A stretch of 43,535 bases of DNA from Bacteroidaceae bacterium (lineage in GTDB: Bacteria; Bacteroidota; Bacteroidia; Bacteroidales; Bacteroidaceae), in NCBI GenBank assembly GCA_017651505.1, contig JAGCCV010000093.1, positions 1-43,535 on the forward strand, written 5' to 3'. The stretch's first letter is position 1; every line of letters begins with the position of its first letter. Below are positions 1 through 8,615 of this stretch, piece by piece. The notes below the pieces were generated by a model. That model was given only the letters and a program-made list of their open reading frames with translations. It did no database searches and was not told where the DNA came from. Made by a program: the position numbers and the translations under genes.

Positions 1-1563
1 AGGCAGGATGCCCAATGCCTTACGACGGGCACGTACCTCCAAGTTCTCCTTCTCATAAGTAGAGCCCGTTGGGTGGAGTACAAAGCGAGCAATCTGGAAG
101 TCGGAGAAGCCCAAGCGTTTTGCCTCACGCAGCTCATCAGCAGGCAGGTCTTCCAACTTGTTATATCCCTCCAGCTTTTTCATATAATCCACCACATTCT
201 TCATACGGCTCAGGAACCAAGGATCAATCTTTGTCAGTTCCTCAACTCGCTCAACAGTGTAGCCTTGCTCGAATGCCACTGCGATAGCGAAGATACGCAA
301 GTCGGTAGGGTTAGCCAACTCCTTGTCGAGATCATCGAACTGCACATTATTGCCCACGAAGCCATGCATGCCCTGGCCTATCATGCGCAAACCCTTCTGG
401 ATAACCTCCTCGAAGCAACGACCGATAGACATGATTTCACCCACTGACTTCATGCTACTGCCAATCTCACGGCTTACGGTAGCAAACTTGGTGAGGTCCC
501 AACGAGGAATCTTGCAAATGAGGTAATCCAACTGAGGAGCCTCGTATGCAGAATTAGGCGTACCCATCTCGCCAATCTGATCGAGTGTATAGCCCAATGC
601 TATCTTTGCAGCCACGAAAGCCAAAGGATAACCCGTAGCTTTTGAGGCCAATGCAGATGAGCGGCTCAGGCGGGCATTCACTTCAATCACACGATAGTCG
701 TTGGTCTCTGCATTGAAGGCAAACTGAATGTTGCACTCGCCCACAATGTTCAAGTGGCGCACGCAATTTACTGACAAGTCTTGCAGCATTTTGGTCTGCT
801 CGTCTTTCAGTGAGCAGATAGGAGCTACTACGATGCTCTCGCCGGTATGGATGCCCAGCGGATCTACATTCTCCATAGTAGCAACGGTGAAGCAGTGGTC
901 GTTGGCATCGCGAATCACCTCGAACTCGATTTCCTTCCAGCCCTTCAGTGACTCCTCGACCAGAATCTGACTACTGAAAGTAAAGGCACTCTCAGCCAAT
1001 GTCATGAACTCTTCTTTATTCTGACAGATACCACTACCCTGTCCGCCTAAGGCATAGGCAGAACGGATCATGATGGGGAAGCCTATCTCCTCGGCAGCAG
1101 CAAGAGCCTCACGCATATTATTCACCGCATGACTCTTGGGGGTCTTCATAGGAATCTTGTCCAGCTCTTTCACAAACAAGTCACGGTCTTCCGTATTCAT
1201 GATAGCTTCTACAGAAGTACCTAATACTTGTACACCGTATTTTTCCAAAACTCCTTTCTTAAACAAGTCAGTACCGCAGTTCAATGCTGTCTGACCGCCG
1301 AAAGCCAAGAGGATGCCATCGGGACGTTCCTTCTCAATCACACGGGTCACAAACTCTGTAGTGATAGGCAGGAAATAAACTTTGTCAGCAATACCTTCTG
1401 ATGTCTGGATAGTAGCGATATTAGGATTAATCAGCACAGAGCTGATGCCTTCCTCACGCAGTGCTTTCAGTGCCTGAGAGCCAGAATAGTCAAACTCACC
1501 TGCCTGGCCAATCTTCAGTGCGCCAGATCCCAATACCAAAACCTTTTTCAAATTCTGTTTCAT
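1..1563 (-). CDS. carB: Carbamoyl-phosphate synthase large subunit, N-terminal half (cut by window edge)
   Basis: The reverse strand is open from an ATG at 1563 to the left edge (521 codons, no stop), about half the usual length of roughly 1,070 residues. The N-terminus has the CarB signature GQAGEFDYSGSQALKALREE followed by an ATP-grasp fold: GGQTALNCG, a region reading LGGQGSGI, EVNARLSRSSALASKATGYP, then the start of the oligomerisation domain. The enzyme makes carbamoyl phosphate from glutamine-derived ammonia, bicarbonate and two ATP for pyrimidine and arginine synthesis, and works with the small subunit CarA, which is not in the window. The gene is divergent from susC. Its roughly 160-nt leader contains an intrinsic terminator just upstream of the start codon, so expression is probably attenuated. 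The identification is secure; nothing can be said about the C-terminal half. Confidence 0.96.
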   Translation of the reverse strand, partial: MKQNLKKVLVLGSGALKIGQAGEFDYSGSQALKALREEGISSVLINPNIATIQTSEGIADKVYFLPITTEFVTRVIEKERPDGILLAFGGQTALNCGTDLFKKGVLEKYGVQVLGTSVEAIMNTEDRDLFVKELDKIPMKTPKSHAVNNMREALAAAEEIGFPIMIRSAYALGGQGSGICQNKEEFMTLAESAFTFSSQILVEESLKGWKEIEFEVIRDANDHCFTVATMENVDPLGIHTGESIVVAPICSLKDEQTKMLQDLSVNCVRHLNIVGECNIQFAFNAETNDYRVIEVNARLSRSSALASKATGYPLAFVAAKIALGYTLDQIGEMGTPNSAYEAPQLDYLICKIPRWDLTKFATVSREIGSSMKSVGEIMSIGRCFEEVIQKGLRMIGQGMHGFVGNNVQFDDLDKELANPTDLRIFAIAVAFEQGYTVERVEELTKIDPWFLSRMKNVVDYMKKLEGYNKLEDLPADELREAKRLGFSDFQIARFVLHPTGSTYEKENLEVRARRKALGILP

Positions 1564-1592
1564 AATGCTATATTGTTATTTCTATTTTCAGT

Positions 1593-1628
1593 AAAAAAAA
1601 ACGCTGCCTCCTACAACGGAAACAGCGT
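1593..1628 (-). terminator. Intrinsic terminator in the carB leader (probable attenuator)
   Basis: On the reverse strand the stem ACGCTG/CAGCGT (1623-1628 with 1601-1606) encloses an inner TCC/GGA stem and a six-base loop, and is followed directly by a run of eight to nine T (plus-strand A at 1593-1601). It lies 30 bp before the carB ATG, between that gene and its predicted promoter. No reverse-strand gene lies upstream until ansA, 6 kb away, so it cannot end an upstream gene and is best read as a transcription attenuator. An alternative pairing of GTTGGGA (plus strand, 1657-1663) with TCCTACAAC (1609-1617) would disrupt the inner stem. Confidence 0.8.
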
Positions 1629-1678
1629 CATATCATTGGTTCAAAATCACTCGTATGTTGGGAAACGTGTAACAACAT
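1628..1678 (-). CDS. Possible carB leader peptide (16 codons)
   Basis: A short reverse-strand frame from ATG at 1678 to TGA at 1628 encodes MLLHVSQHTSDFEPMI. Its stop codon shares its last base with the first base of the terminator stem, the layout expected when translation of a leader controls terminator formation. No Arg codons and no ribosome-binding signal are visible; Bacteroidota often lack Shine-Dalgarno sites, so that absence is weak evidence. A second frame (1631 to 1611, MTLFPL) lies within the hairpin. Either could be chance. Confidence 0.3.
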   Translation of the reverse strand: MLLHVSQHTSDFEPMI

Positions 1679-1730
1679 CTTTTATGTATTTCAAAAACTG
1701 TGCAAAGTAACAAAAGATTTTTCAAACGTG

Positions 1731-1760
1731 CAAATATATGAGGCAAAATCCCAGTACAAA
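1731..1760 (-). promoter_or_regulatory. Predicted carB promoter
   Basis: The reverse strand reads TTTG (1757-1760), 18 bp, then TATATTTG (1731-1738), close to the Bacteroidota consensus TTTG-N19/20-TAnnTTTG. The start point would be near 1724, giving a leader of about 160 nt that includes the attenuator. Confidence 0.55.
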
Positions 1761-1899
1761 AATTACACCTTATTATATATATAGCTCGAGAAACTTTATA
1801 AAACTATACGTGCATGAGAAAGCAGATTGGAAAGAAGGCAAGGTAACAGACCGAGGTGCAAAAGAAAAAACAGACGAATTGAAAAAAAAGGTAAAAATA

Positions 1900-1931
1900 T
1901 TTGCACATTTGTTTAAAAACATTTAAGTTTG
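1900..1931 (+). promoter_or_regulatory. Predicted susC promoter
   Basis: TTTG (1900-1903), exactly 20 bp, then TAAGTTTG (1924-1931): a full match to the Bacteroidota sigma-ABfr consensus. Transcription would start near 1938 and give a leader of about 195 nt before the ATG at 2133. Confidence 0.65.
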
Positions 1932-1942
1932 TGAGGTGAAAT

Positions 1943-1987
1943 TAGGTTAAAAGAGTGCAATTACGGCGGTAATTGATTATTAACCTA
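1943..1987 (+). promoter_or_regulatory. Nested hairpin at the start of the susC leader
   Basis: An 8-bp outer stem TAGGTTAA/TTAACCTA (1943-1950 with 1980-1987) encloses a second perfect 7-bp stem CAATTAC/GTAATTG (1958-1964 with 1969-1975) with a GGCG loop. The structure starts within about 5 nt of the predicted transcription start. It may stabilise the mRNA 5' end or act as a regulatory target. No U-run follows, so it is not a terminator. The rest of the 1564-2132 gap, AT-rich, shows no convincing gene. Confidence 0.5.
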
Positions 1988-2132
1988 TTGTAAGTAAAGA
2001 AGATATAAGTCAATTTGACGACAAGTGATTAGTATATGTGAATATGCGAAATCAGAAAGATTAAGAGTTTATAAAGAGATTAAAGGAATTTTTATATAGA
2101 AAAATTTTACATTAACTTAAATTTTTTTTATT

Positions 2133-5100
2133 ATGAATGACATTAAATTTTGGAAAAGGACCTTCCTTTGCGGAGCTTCCCTGCTCCTGATCGCCGCAAG
2201 TCCTGCAATGGCTTCTGGCGTGGACGCAATGTCAACTGAAGGTGTAGCTGCAGTTCAGCAGAATGGACGCACAGTTACAGTGACAGTTAACGATGCAATG
2301 GGTCCAGTCATCGGTGCCAACGTTCTCGTTAAAGGCACTACAATCGGTTCAATTACTGACATGGATGGTAATGCCGTTATCCAAGGCGTTCCTAACGGTG
2401 CAGTGATTGTTGTTTCTTACATCGGTTATGTATCTCAGGAAATCAACCTGCCAAACGGACAGAATGCTTTAGAGGTTACCCTGAAGGAAGACGCTGAGAC
2501 TTTGGACGAAGTCGTAGTCGTTGGTTACGGTACACAGGCAAAGAAGGATATTACCGGTGCTGTAGCTGTGGTATCTCGCGATGCTATCACTGAGCAGCCA
2601 GTAGCAACCTTTGCTGAGGCATTGCAGGGTCGCGCGTCTGGTGTGTATATCAACAACGCCGGTGGTCCTGCTGGTAGCACTACCATCCGTATCCGTGGTG
2701 TCGGATCTGCCAACGGTTCTGACCCTCTGATCATCGTTGACGGTGTGCAGGGTGCAGATATCAGCTCTGTGAATCCAAACGACATTGACACCATGAACGT
2801 CCTGAAGGATGCTGCTGCTACCGCTATCTACGGTGCGCGTGCTGCTAACGGTGTCATCATCATCACCACCAAGCAGGGTAACAAGGAAGGTAAGGTACGC
2901 GTATCTTACTCAGGTTACGTTTCTGCTTCAACACTTGCTAACGACGGTTTCCACATGCTGGGCGCATGGGACTACATGAAGGCTGAGCAGCTTTCTCAGG
3001 AAAACCGCGTACAGTTCCAGGGCGATGACATTGAGGCTGTTTCTCATCCACAGTTCGGTTCAATTGCCGACGGTGACTTGAAGATGCCTTACTCTATCGT
3101 TCCACAGGGCAAGTCTAAGGAAGAAATCATTGCTCAATTCGGCAGTGTTGACAATTGGATTGCTTCTTATAACAAGAACACTGGTCCTTACTATGCTAAG
3201 TCAGCTTACTACTACATGCTGGAAGATGAAGGCAAGAGCGAAGCTGAAGCACGCGTAGGTACCGACTGGTTATCTTACATCAAGCGTACAGGTGTATCTC
3301 ACAACCATGAGCTTTCTGTTCAGGGTGGTGGCGAGAAAGGCCAGTACTCTATGTCTGCAGGCTATAGCAACCGTCAAGGCCCTATCAAGGGTTCTATGTT
3401 CGAACGCTACAATATCCGTCTGAATACCACTTTCAATCCTACCAAGCACTTCACCATCGGTCAGAACACTAACGCTGCTTTGATGGAGATCAACGGTGAG
3501 CGTGGTAGCCAGGGTGATGACAACTTGTTCGCACGTACTTATACTGTTGTTAACTGGGCTCCTCCTTATAACGTATCTGGTACATTTGCTGGTACTCAGG
3601 GTGGTGGTGGTCGTGCCGACACCGCACTGGCTGGTGCTTTGAACGTAAAGGACGACTGGAACCGTAACTTCCGTTTGCAGTCTGCATGGTTTGCAGAACT
3701 GAAGGATCCATGGATCAAGGGTTTGACTCTGCGTTCTCAGTTCTCAGTTAACCTGAGCGGTAACTGGAGCATGAGCATGAACGAACGTTCTATCGAGTGG
3801 AACAAGGAAGGTTCTAACCAGAACTCTCTGAGTGAGTCAGCAAGCTGGAACTTTGGTTGGCAGTGGACTAACACAGCTACTTATAAGTTCAACATCAATC
3901 AGAAGCATGACTTCACTGTATTGATTGGTACTGAGGCCCTGAAGCAGGACATCGGTCGTAGCATCAATGCAAGCCGTTATGACTATGCATTCGAGAAGGA
4001 TCCTAACACTTGGACCATCAACAACGGTTCAACCGTGAACCTGAGCAACGGCGGTAGCATGGGTAGCAAATATACCATGTTCGGTTACTTCGGCCGTGCT
4101 GACTACTCTTATGAGGGCAAGTACTTGGTAACAGCTACTATCCGTCGTGATGCTGTATCTAAGTTCTCTTCTAAGAACCGTTGGGGTACCTTCCCATCAG
4201 TATCTCTGGGTTGGCGTATCTCTGACGAGAAGTTCATGGAGAAAGCTCATTCTTCTTGGCTGGATGACTTGAAGTTGCGTGCAGGTTACGGTACAACCGG
4301 TAACTCTAACATCGGTGCATACAACTACGCATTCCAGTATGCTGCAGGTGCACAGTACAACTATGGTATTCCTGGTACAGATGCTGCTGCAAATACTGGT
4401 TACGGTATGACTGCCCTCGGTGACGTTAACGCTAAGTGGGAAACTGTGAAGATGTTCAACGTAGGTATGGACTTGACAGCTTTCAACAACAAGTTGACCT
4501 CAAGCATTGACTTCTATATCAAGAAGACTTCTGACATGTTGATTCGCGCAAACTGGACAGCCCTCGTGGGTTCTGGTTCTTGGCCAAATGTCAACATTGC
4601 TGATATGAAGAACACTGGTATCGACTTCTCAATTGGTTGGAGAGACAGAATCGGTAAGGTACAGTATAACATCAACGCTAACGCTTCTTGGTACAAGAAC
4701 AAGGTGACCAAGCTAGGTTCTTCTGACCTGTTCACTGGTACACGTATCAACGAATTGGCTATCACAACTGTAGGCCAGCCTATCGGTATGTTCTACGGCT
4801 ATGTTCTCGACGGTCTGTACAAGAGTGCAGAGGAAGTGAGGAGCTATGGCGTTCTGCCTTACGGTGAGGCAAGCTGGGAGAAAGCTAACGTCGATTCTTG
4901 GGTAGGTCACTACAAGTTCAAGGATCTGAACGGTGACCAGAAGATTGACGCATCTGACCGTGGTATCATCGGTAATCCTCATCCAGATTTGACTGGTGGT
5001 TTCAACATCGGTCTGCAGTGGAAGGAATGGGATCTGAGCACCTATCTGTACTACTCTCTCGGCAACGATATCTACAAGCAGTACGAGTATTATACTTATC

Positions 5101-5495
5101 ATGGCGCATTGGCAACCAACTTCAGCGAGGAACGTGTAAAGAAAGCATGGCACCCAACTCTGAATCCTAACGGTACCCTGCCTATGTTCACCACTAACAA
5201 CACCAAGCCAGAGGCTGGTCAGAGCCACTCAGGTTATATAACTGACGGTTCTTACCTGCGTATGCAGACCCTGACTTTGGGTTACTCTCTGCCTAAGAAG
5301 GTGGTTAACAAGATCGGTTTCAGTCGCATCCGTTTCTATGCACAGATGTCTAACGTATTCACCATCACCGGTTACGAAGGTTTGGATCCTGAAGTAAACA
5401 GTCTTAACATCAACGGTGACCGCGGTCGTGGTATCGACTACGGTGGTTACGGTGTACCTCGTCAGTATCTGTTCGGTGTGAACGTTGACTTCTAA
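2133..5495 (+). CDS. SusC/RagA-family TonB-dependent outer-membrane transporter
   Basis: The protein has 1,120 residues. A signal peptide ends near ASPAMAS (about residue 28), followed by a carboxypeptidase-regulatory-like beta domain (about 45-115, VIGANVLVKGTTIG), the SusC motif LDEVVVVGYGTQAKKDITGA, a plug domain (about 145-250, LQGRASGVYI, RIRGVGS, LKDAAATAIYGARAANGVI) and a 22-stranded barrel ending in aromatic VDF. With the SusD lipoprotein it forms a lidded complex importing oligosaccharides or peptides, energised by TonB. The susD gene follows 63 bp later. No glycoside hydrolase, hybrid two-component regulator or sigma/anti-sigma pair is adjacent, so the substrate is unknown. AAC, GGT, GAC and TTC codons dominate far more than in neighbouring genes, suggesting very high expression. 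Confidence 0.95.
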   Translation: MNDIKFWKRTFLCGASLLLIAASPAMASGVDAMSTEGVAAVQQNGRTVTVTVNDAMGPVIGANVLVKGTTIGSITDMDGNAVIQGVPNGAVIVVSYIGYVSQEINLPNGQNALEVTLKEDAETLDEVVVVGYGTQAKKDITGAVAVVSRDAITEQPVATFAEALQGRASGVYINNAGGPAGSTTIRIRGVGSANGSDPLIIVDGVQGADISSVNPNDIDTMNVLKDAAATAIYGARAANGVIIITTKQGNKEGKVRVSYSGYVSASTLANDGFHMLGAWDYMKAEQLSQENRVQFQGDDIEAVSHPQFGSIADGDLKMPYSIVPQGKSKEEIIAQFGSVDNWIASYNKNTGPYYAKSAYYYMLEDEGKSEAEARVGTDWLSYIKRTGVSHNHELSVQGGGEKGQYSMSAGYSNRQGPIKGSMFERYNIRLNTTFNPTKHFTIGQNTNAALMEINGERGSQGDDNLFARTYTVVNWAPPYNVSGTFAGTQGGGGRADTALAGALNVKDDWNRNFRLQSAWFAELKDPWIKGLTLRSQFSVNLSGNWSMSMNERSIEWNKEGSNQNSLSESASWNFGWQWTNTATYKFNINQKHDFTVLIGTEALKQDIGRSINASRYDYAFEKDPNTWTINNGSTVNLSNGGSMGSKYTMFGYFGRADYSYEGKYLVTATIRRDAVSKFSSKNRWGTFPSVSLGWRISDEKFMEKAHSSWLDDLKLRAGYGTTGNSNIGAYNYAFQYAAGAQYNYGIPGTDAAANTGYGMTALGDVNAKWETVKMFNVGMDLTAFNNKLTSSIDFYIKKTSDMLIRANWTALVGSGSWPNVNIADMKNTGIDFSIGWRDRIGKVQYNINANASWYKNKVTKLGSSDLFTGTRINELAITTVGQPIGMFYGYVLDGLYKSAEEVRSYGVLPYGEASWEKANVDSWVGHYKFKDLNGDQKIDASDRGIIGNPHPDLTGGFNIGLQWKEWDLSTYLYYSLGNDIYKQYEYYTYHGALATNFSEERVKKAWHPTLNPNGTLPMFTTNNTKPEAGQSHSGYITDGSYLRMQTLTLGYSLPKKVVNKIGFSRIRFYAQMSNVFTITGYEGLDPEVNSLNINGDRGRGIDYGGYGVPRQYLFGVNVDF

Positions 5496-5500
5496 TTGAT

Positions 5501-5525
5501 AATTGACAATTAATAATTGACAATT
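5501..5525. repeat. Two copies of palindrome AATTGACAATT between susC and susD
   Basis: AATTGACAATT occurs at 5501-5511 and 5515-5525, 14 bp apart; each copy is a perfect 5+1+5 palindrome. The pair sits just after the susC stop codon, with no T-run, so it is not a classical terminator. It could modulate processing or the SusC:SusD expression ratio. Confidence 0.5.
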
Positions 5526-5558
5526 GAAATTAAAAACATAAAATTAAAGAAGAATAAT

Positions 5559-7418
5559 ATGAAAAAAGCAATATTATACTCAGCAATAGCTCTTGCCACC
5601 TCATTTGGCATGAGCAGCTGCGGCGATGACTTCCTGACAATCGAAGCTGCCGGTGCTGTGGGCGAGGGCACCTTGATGAACGATCAAGGTATCGAATTCC
5701 TGCTGACTGGTGCTTACTCATCACTGAACGGTATGATGCCAGGCCAGTGGTCAAACCCTGCCAACACATTGGCAGACCCAGTATTTGGTGATATGTTAGG
5801 TGGAGATACCAACGAAGGTACACAGGCTGGTGACCAGCCAGACTGGAATGCGCTGGAAGTTTATTCAATCACAGCAGCAAACCCATATATCTTGCAGAAA
5901 TGGCAGGCTATCTACGAAGTAGTAAAGCGCTGCAACAATATCCTTTCTATCCTGAACCGCGCTGGTGACAAAATCAGCAATGCAGATCAAATCGCAGGAC
6001 AGGCTCAGTTCCTAAAGGCACTGTGGTTGTTCGAAGGTATCCGTATGTTCGGTGCTGCAATCCCTTACGTATCAGTTGAGGATTACGATGCAAATGTTGA
6101 CCCACAGGTGACAAACCACTCAGAGGGCAGCAATGTGGCTGACATCTACATCTGGTCTAACGTAGAGGCTGACCTGCAGGATGCCATCAACAAGCTTCCT
6201 GAAACATGGTCAGAAGGCAACTACGGACGCGCAACCAAGTGGATGGCTAAGGCTTTACTCGGTAAGGTTTACCTGTACTGGTCTTCTCCTTACACAGGCC
6301 ACAACGGAACTGATGCTTCAAAACTATCTCAGGCTAAGAGCCTGCTCACTGAAGTACTTACGAGCGGTGTGGATGCAAAGGGACAGAAATACAAGATGGT
6401 TGACAACTACGCTGACCTGTTCCAGGCTGGTAATGACTGGAATGGTGAAGGTATCATTGATATCCAGCTGACTTTGGATGGTTCATCAATCTGGACTTCA
6501 GCTGTATATGGTGGTTACTACACTGGTTTCAACAACACTGGTGGCACAGGTATCAACACTGGTTGGGGTTTCATCCAGCCTACTTACAACTATGTGAACA
6601 GTATGATTGTTGACGACAATGGTTTGCCAGCAGCTGACTTTGAGAGCCGTGACGTTCCTACTAAGTTCAAGGAAGTTATTGATCCTGTAACCGAAAAGGT
6701 AATTGAGCGTTCTATCAAGACTGACCTTACAATCGTTACTGACCCTCGTCTGGATATCAGTATGGGTCGTGCTAACGTCCCATTCCTGGATTGGGGTGCT
6801 GCTCCGGAGGCAGCTTGGATTCGTTCATTCACCAATGCAGGTGTATATGTAACCAAGAAGCACATCACCCGTGTATCAGAATTGGGTGGTCAGGCATTGA
6901 CCAACTATGGTACTTCTAACGTGAAGAACCATCGCATTATGCGTGTTGCTGATGTGAAACTTATGTTAGCTGAGATTGCCATCCGTGAGAATGACCTCGC
7001 AACAGCACTGGATCTTATCAACGAAGTTCGTTCACGTGCAGCCAACAACTATGTAAAAGCAGAAGCTGGTATTACAGAGGGTTCATATAAATATGTGGAC
7101 AAGGTAAACAACAAGCAATACAATGATGCTGCCGCTGAATACATGATTGCTCTATATGATGGATTTGCAAGTGCTGATGAAGCATGGACCGCACTGAAGC
7201 GTGAGCGTCGTGCTGAGCTCGCATTCGAAGGCCATCGTTTCTTCGACTTGGCTCGTTGGGGTGATGTTGGTGAGACGCTGGGCAAGTATGTAGCTTTTGA
7301 AAAGCAGTACTTGGCTAAATACCAGACTACTCCAGGTAACTTTACTTGCCTCCCAATTCCTATCAATGAGATCAGAGCTTCAGAAGGTCGCTTCGTACAG
7401 AATGCTGACTGGCAGTAA
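5559..7418 (+). CDS. SusD/RagB-family outer-membrane nutrient-binding lipoprotein
   Basis: The protein has 619 residues from ATG 5559, chosen over an upstream in-frame ATG at 5517 because it gives a proper lipoprotein signal MKKAILYSAIALATSFGMSS with acylated Cys21. The family fold is recognisable: N-terminal helices with the usual QAQFLKALWLFEGIRMFGAA segment, KWMAKALLGKVYLYWSS (about residue 225), and the C-terminal SusD signature RRAELAFEGHRFFDLARWG (about 548-566). It is the surface-exposed lid and ligand binder of the transporter encoded by the upstream susC. The substrate cannot be inferred. Codon bias is as strong as in susC, consistent with co-expression. Confidence 0.95.
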   Translation: MKKAILYSAIALATSFGMSSCGDDFLTIEAAGAVGEGTLMNDQGIEFLLTGAYSSLNGMMPGQWSNPANTLADPVFGDMLGGDTNEGTQAGDQPDWNALEVYSITAANPYILQKWQAIYEVVKRCNNILSILNRAGDKISNADQIAGQAQFLKALWLFEGIRMFGAAIPYVSVEDYDANVDPQVTNHSEGSNVADIYIWSNVEADLQDAINKLPETWSEGNYGRATKWMAKALLGKVYLYWSSPYTGHNGTDASKLSQAKSLLTEVLTSGVDAKGQKYKMVDNYADLFQAGNDWNGEGIIDIQLTLDGSSIWTSAVYGGYYTGFNNTGGTGINTGWGFIQPTYNYVNSMIVDDNGLPAADFESRDVPTKFKEVIDPVTEKVIERSIKTDLTIVTDPRLDISMGRANVPFLDWGAAPEAAWIRSFTNAGVYVTKKHITRVSELGGQALTNYGTSNVKNHRIMRVADVKLMLAEIAIRENDLATALDLINEVRSRAANNYVKAEAGITEGSYKYVDKVNNKQYNDAAAEYMIALYDGFASADEAWTALKRERRAELAFEGHRFFDLARWGDVGETLGKYVAFEKQYLAKYQTTPGNFTCLPIPINEIRASEGRFVQNADWQ

Positions 7419-7444
7419 TTCTCTTTGAGGAATATTAATATGAG

Positions 7445-7474
7445 ATTGGGGTGAGTCGAATGACTCACCCCAAT
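7445..7474. terminator. Strong hairpin between convergent susD and ansA
   Basis: A perfect 13-bp stem (7445-7457 with 7462-7474, core TTGGGGTGAGTC) closes a GAAT loop. It lies 26 bp after the susD stop and 22 bp beyond the ansA stop on the other strand. The T-tract on the susD side is short (TTT interrupted by A), but position and stem strength fit a terminator serving both genes. Confidence 0.75.
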
Positions 7475-7496
7475 TTACGTATCATAAAAAGGAAGA

Positions 7497-8543
7497 CTAT
7501 ATCATTGAAATCTCACCTGCCAAAGAGCGCATCATCTCCAAACGCACCTCCTCAACAGACAAGCCTTGTCCGAAAAGAAACATCAATTTGGTCAAGGCCG
7601 CCTCGGTAGTGATGTCATAGCCGCTTAGTACCCCAGCCGACTTGAGCTGGTAGCCTGTTTCATATCGGTCCATATCCACCATACCTGATTTACATTGGGT
7701 AACATTTACTATCACGACCCCACGATTAGTAGCCTCACTCAGGCAATCCAACAACCAGCCTTTGCGAGGAGCATTGCCACTACCATAGGTTTCCAGCACC
7801 ACACCTTTCAGCCCCTCAATCGACAAGACCGAATGAACCACCATTTCCTGTATGCCTGGAAATAGCTTGAGTACTGCCACATTGGTATTCATCTCAGTAT
7901 AGACCTTCAATGGGGTCGAAGCATTATCATAATGAATGGCATTCATGTTATAACGGATGTGGATACCCACCGTAGCCAAATCGGGATAGTTATAAGAACG
8001 GAAAGCATTGAAGTCCTCTGCATTCAGCTTGGTGGTACGATTGCCACGCATCAGCTTATTCTCAAAATAGACGCACACCTCCTGCACCATCGGTTTACCA
8101 TCTGGCCTGCGAGCTGCAGCAATCTCAAGGCTGGTCAAGAGGTTCTCCTTACCATCTGTACGAATCACACCTATCGGCAATTGTGAGCCAGTAAGGATGA
8201 CAGGTTTCGACAAGCCGTGCAACATAAAACTCAAGGCTGAGGCGGTGAATGCCATTGTATCGGTTCCATGCAACACTACAAAGCCAGTATATCTGTCATA
8301 GTTATTCTTTATAATATCCACCAACAATCGCCATGCCTTGGCATCCATATCAGACGAATCCATGGGATGATCGAACTGACAGCTGTCAATGTAGAAATTA
8401 AACTTCTGTAACTCTGGCACATGTTTTTTTAGCTGTTCAAAACTAAAATTCTCCAGCGCACCAGTCACAGGATTCTCAATCATACCAATGGTACCACCGG
8501 TATAGACGAGCAAAATAGAAGCGGTATCAGTGTTAGTCTTCAT
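7497..8543 (-). CDS. ansA: Type I (cytoplasmic) L-asparaginase
   Basis: The protein has 348 residues from ATG 8543; a GTG nine bases upstream is in frame but less likely. It hydrolyses L-asparagine to aspartate and ammonia. Both catalytic threonine motifs are present: TGGTIG (residues 15-20) and HGTDTM (92-97), with LTGSQLPIG and a C-terminal domain containing LETYGSGNAP. No signal peptide is seen, fitting the cytoplasmic AnsA branch rather than periplasmic AnsB. The gene is divergent from the threonine operon, which consumes aspartate; that may be coincidence. Its 3' end faces susD across a shared hairpin. Confidence 0.92.
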   Translation of the reverse strand: MKTNTDTASILLVYTGGTIGMIENPVTGALENFSFEQLKKHVPELQKFNFYIDSCQFDHPMDSSDMDAKAWRLLVDIIKNNYDRYTGFVVLHGTDTMAFTASALSFMLHGLSKPVILTGSQLPIGVIRTDGKENLLTSLEIAAARRPDGKPMVQEVCVYFENKLMRGNRTTKLNAEDFNAFRSYNYPDLATVGIHIRYNMNAIHYDNASTPLKVYTEMNTNVAVLKLFPGIQEMVVHSVLSIEGLKGVVLETYGSGNAPRKGWLLDCLSEATNRGVVIVNVTQCKSGMVDMDRYETGYQLKSAGVLSGYDITTEAALTKLMFLFGQGLSVEEVRLEMMRSLAGEISMI

Positions 8544-8583
8544 AATTATCACCCTTTTGACTGCGAATATACAAAAAAAATAG

Positions 8584-8591
8584 TAACTTTG
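8584..8591 (+). promoter_or_regulatory. Predicted -7 box of the threonine operon
   Basis: TAACTTTG matches TAnnTTTG. A TTTG lies at 8556-8559, but the 24-bp spacing is longer than usual. The start point would be near 8598, leaving a leader of only about 18 nt before thrA, too short for a threonine/isoleucine attenuator of the enterobacterial type. Confidence 0.5.
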
Positions 8592-8615
8592 CCTCCATAT
8601 TTAAACAATTAGCAG

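Noticed and set aside
1738..1926. 62-codon lysine-rich plus-strand frame between carB and susC
   Set aside because: It overlaps predicted promoter boxes of both neighbours, has AT-driven composition (Lys, Ile, Tyr) and no recognisable domain; judged chance.
8592..8615. Threonine-type attenuator before thrA
   Set aside because: The predicted leader is only about 18 nt and contains neither a leader peptide nor a hairpin.
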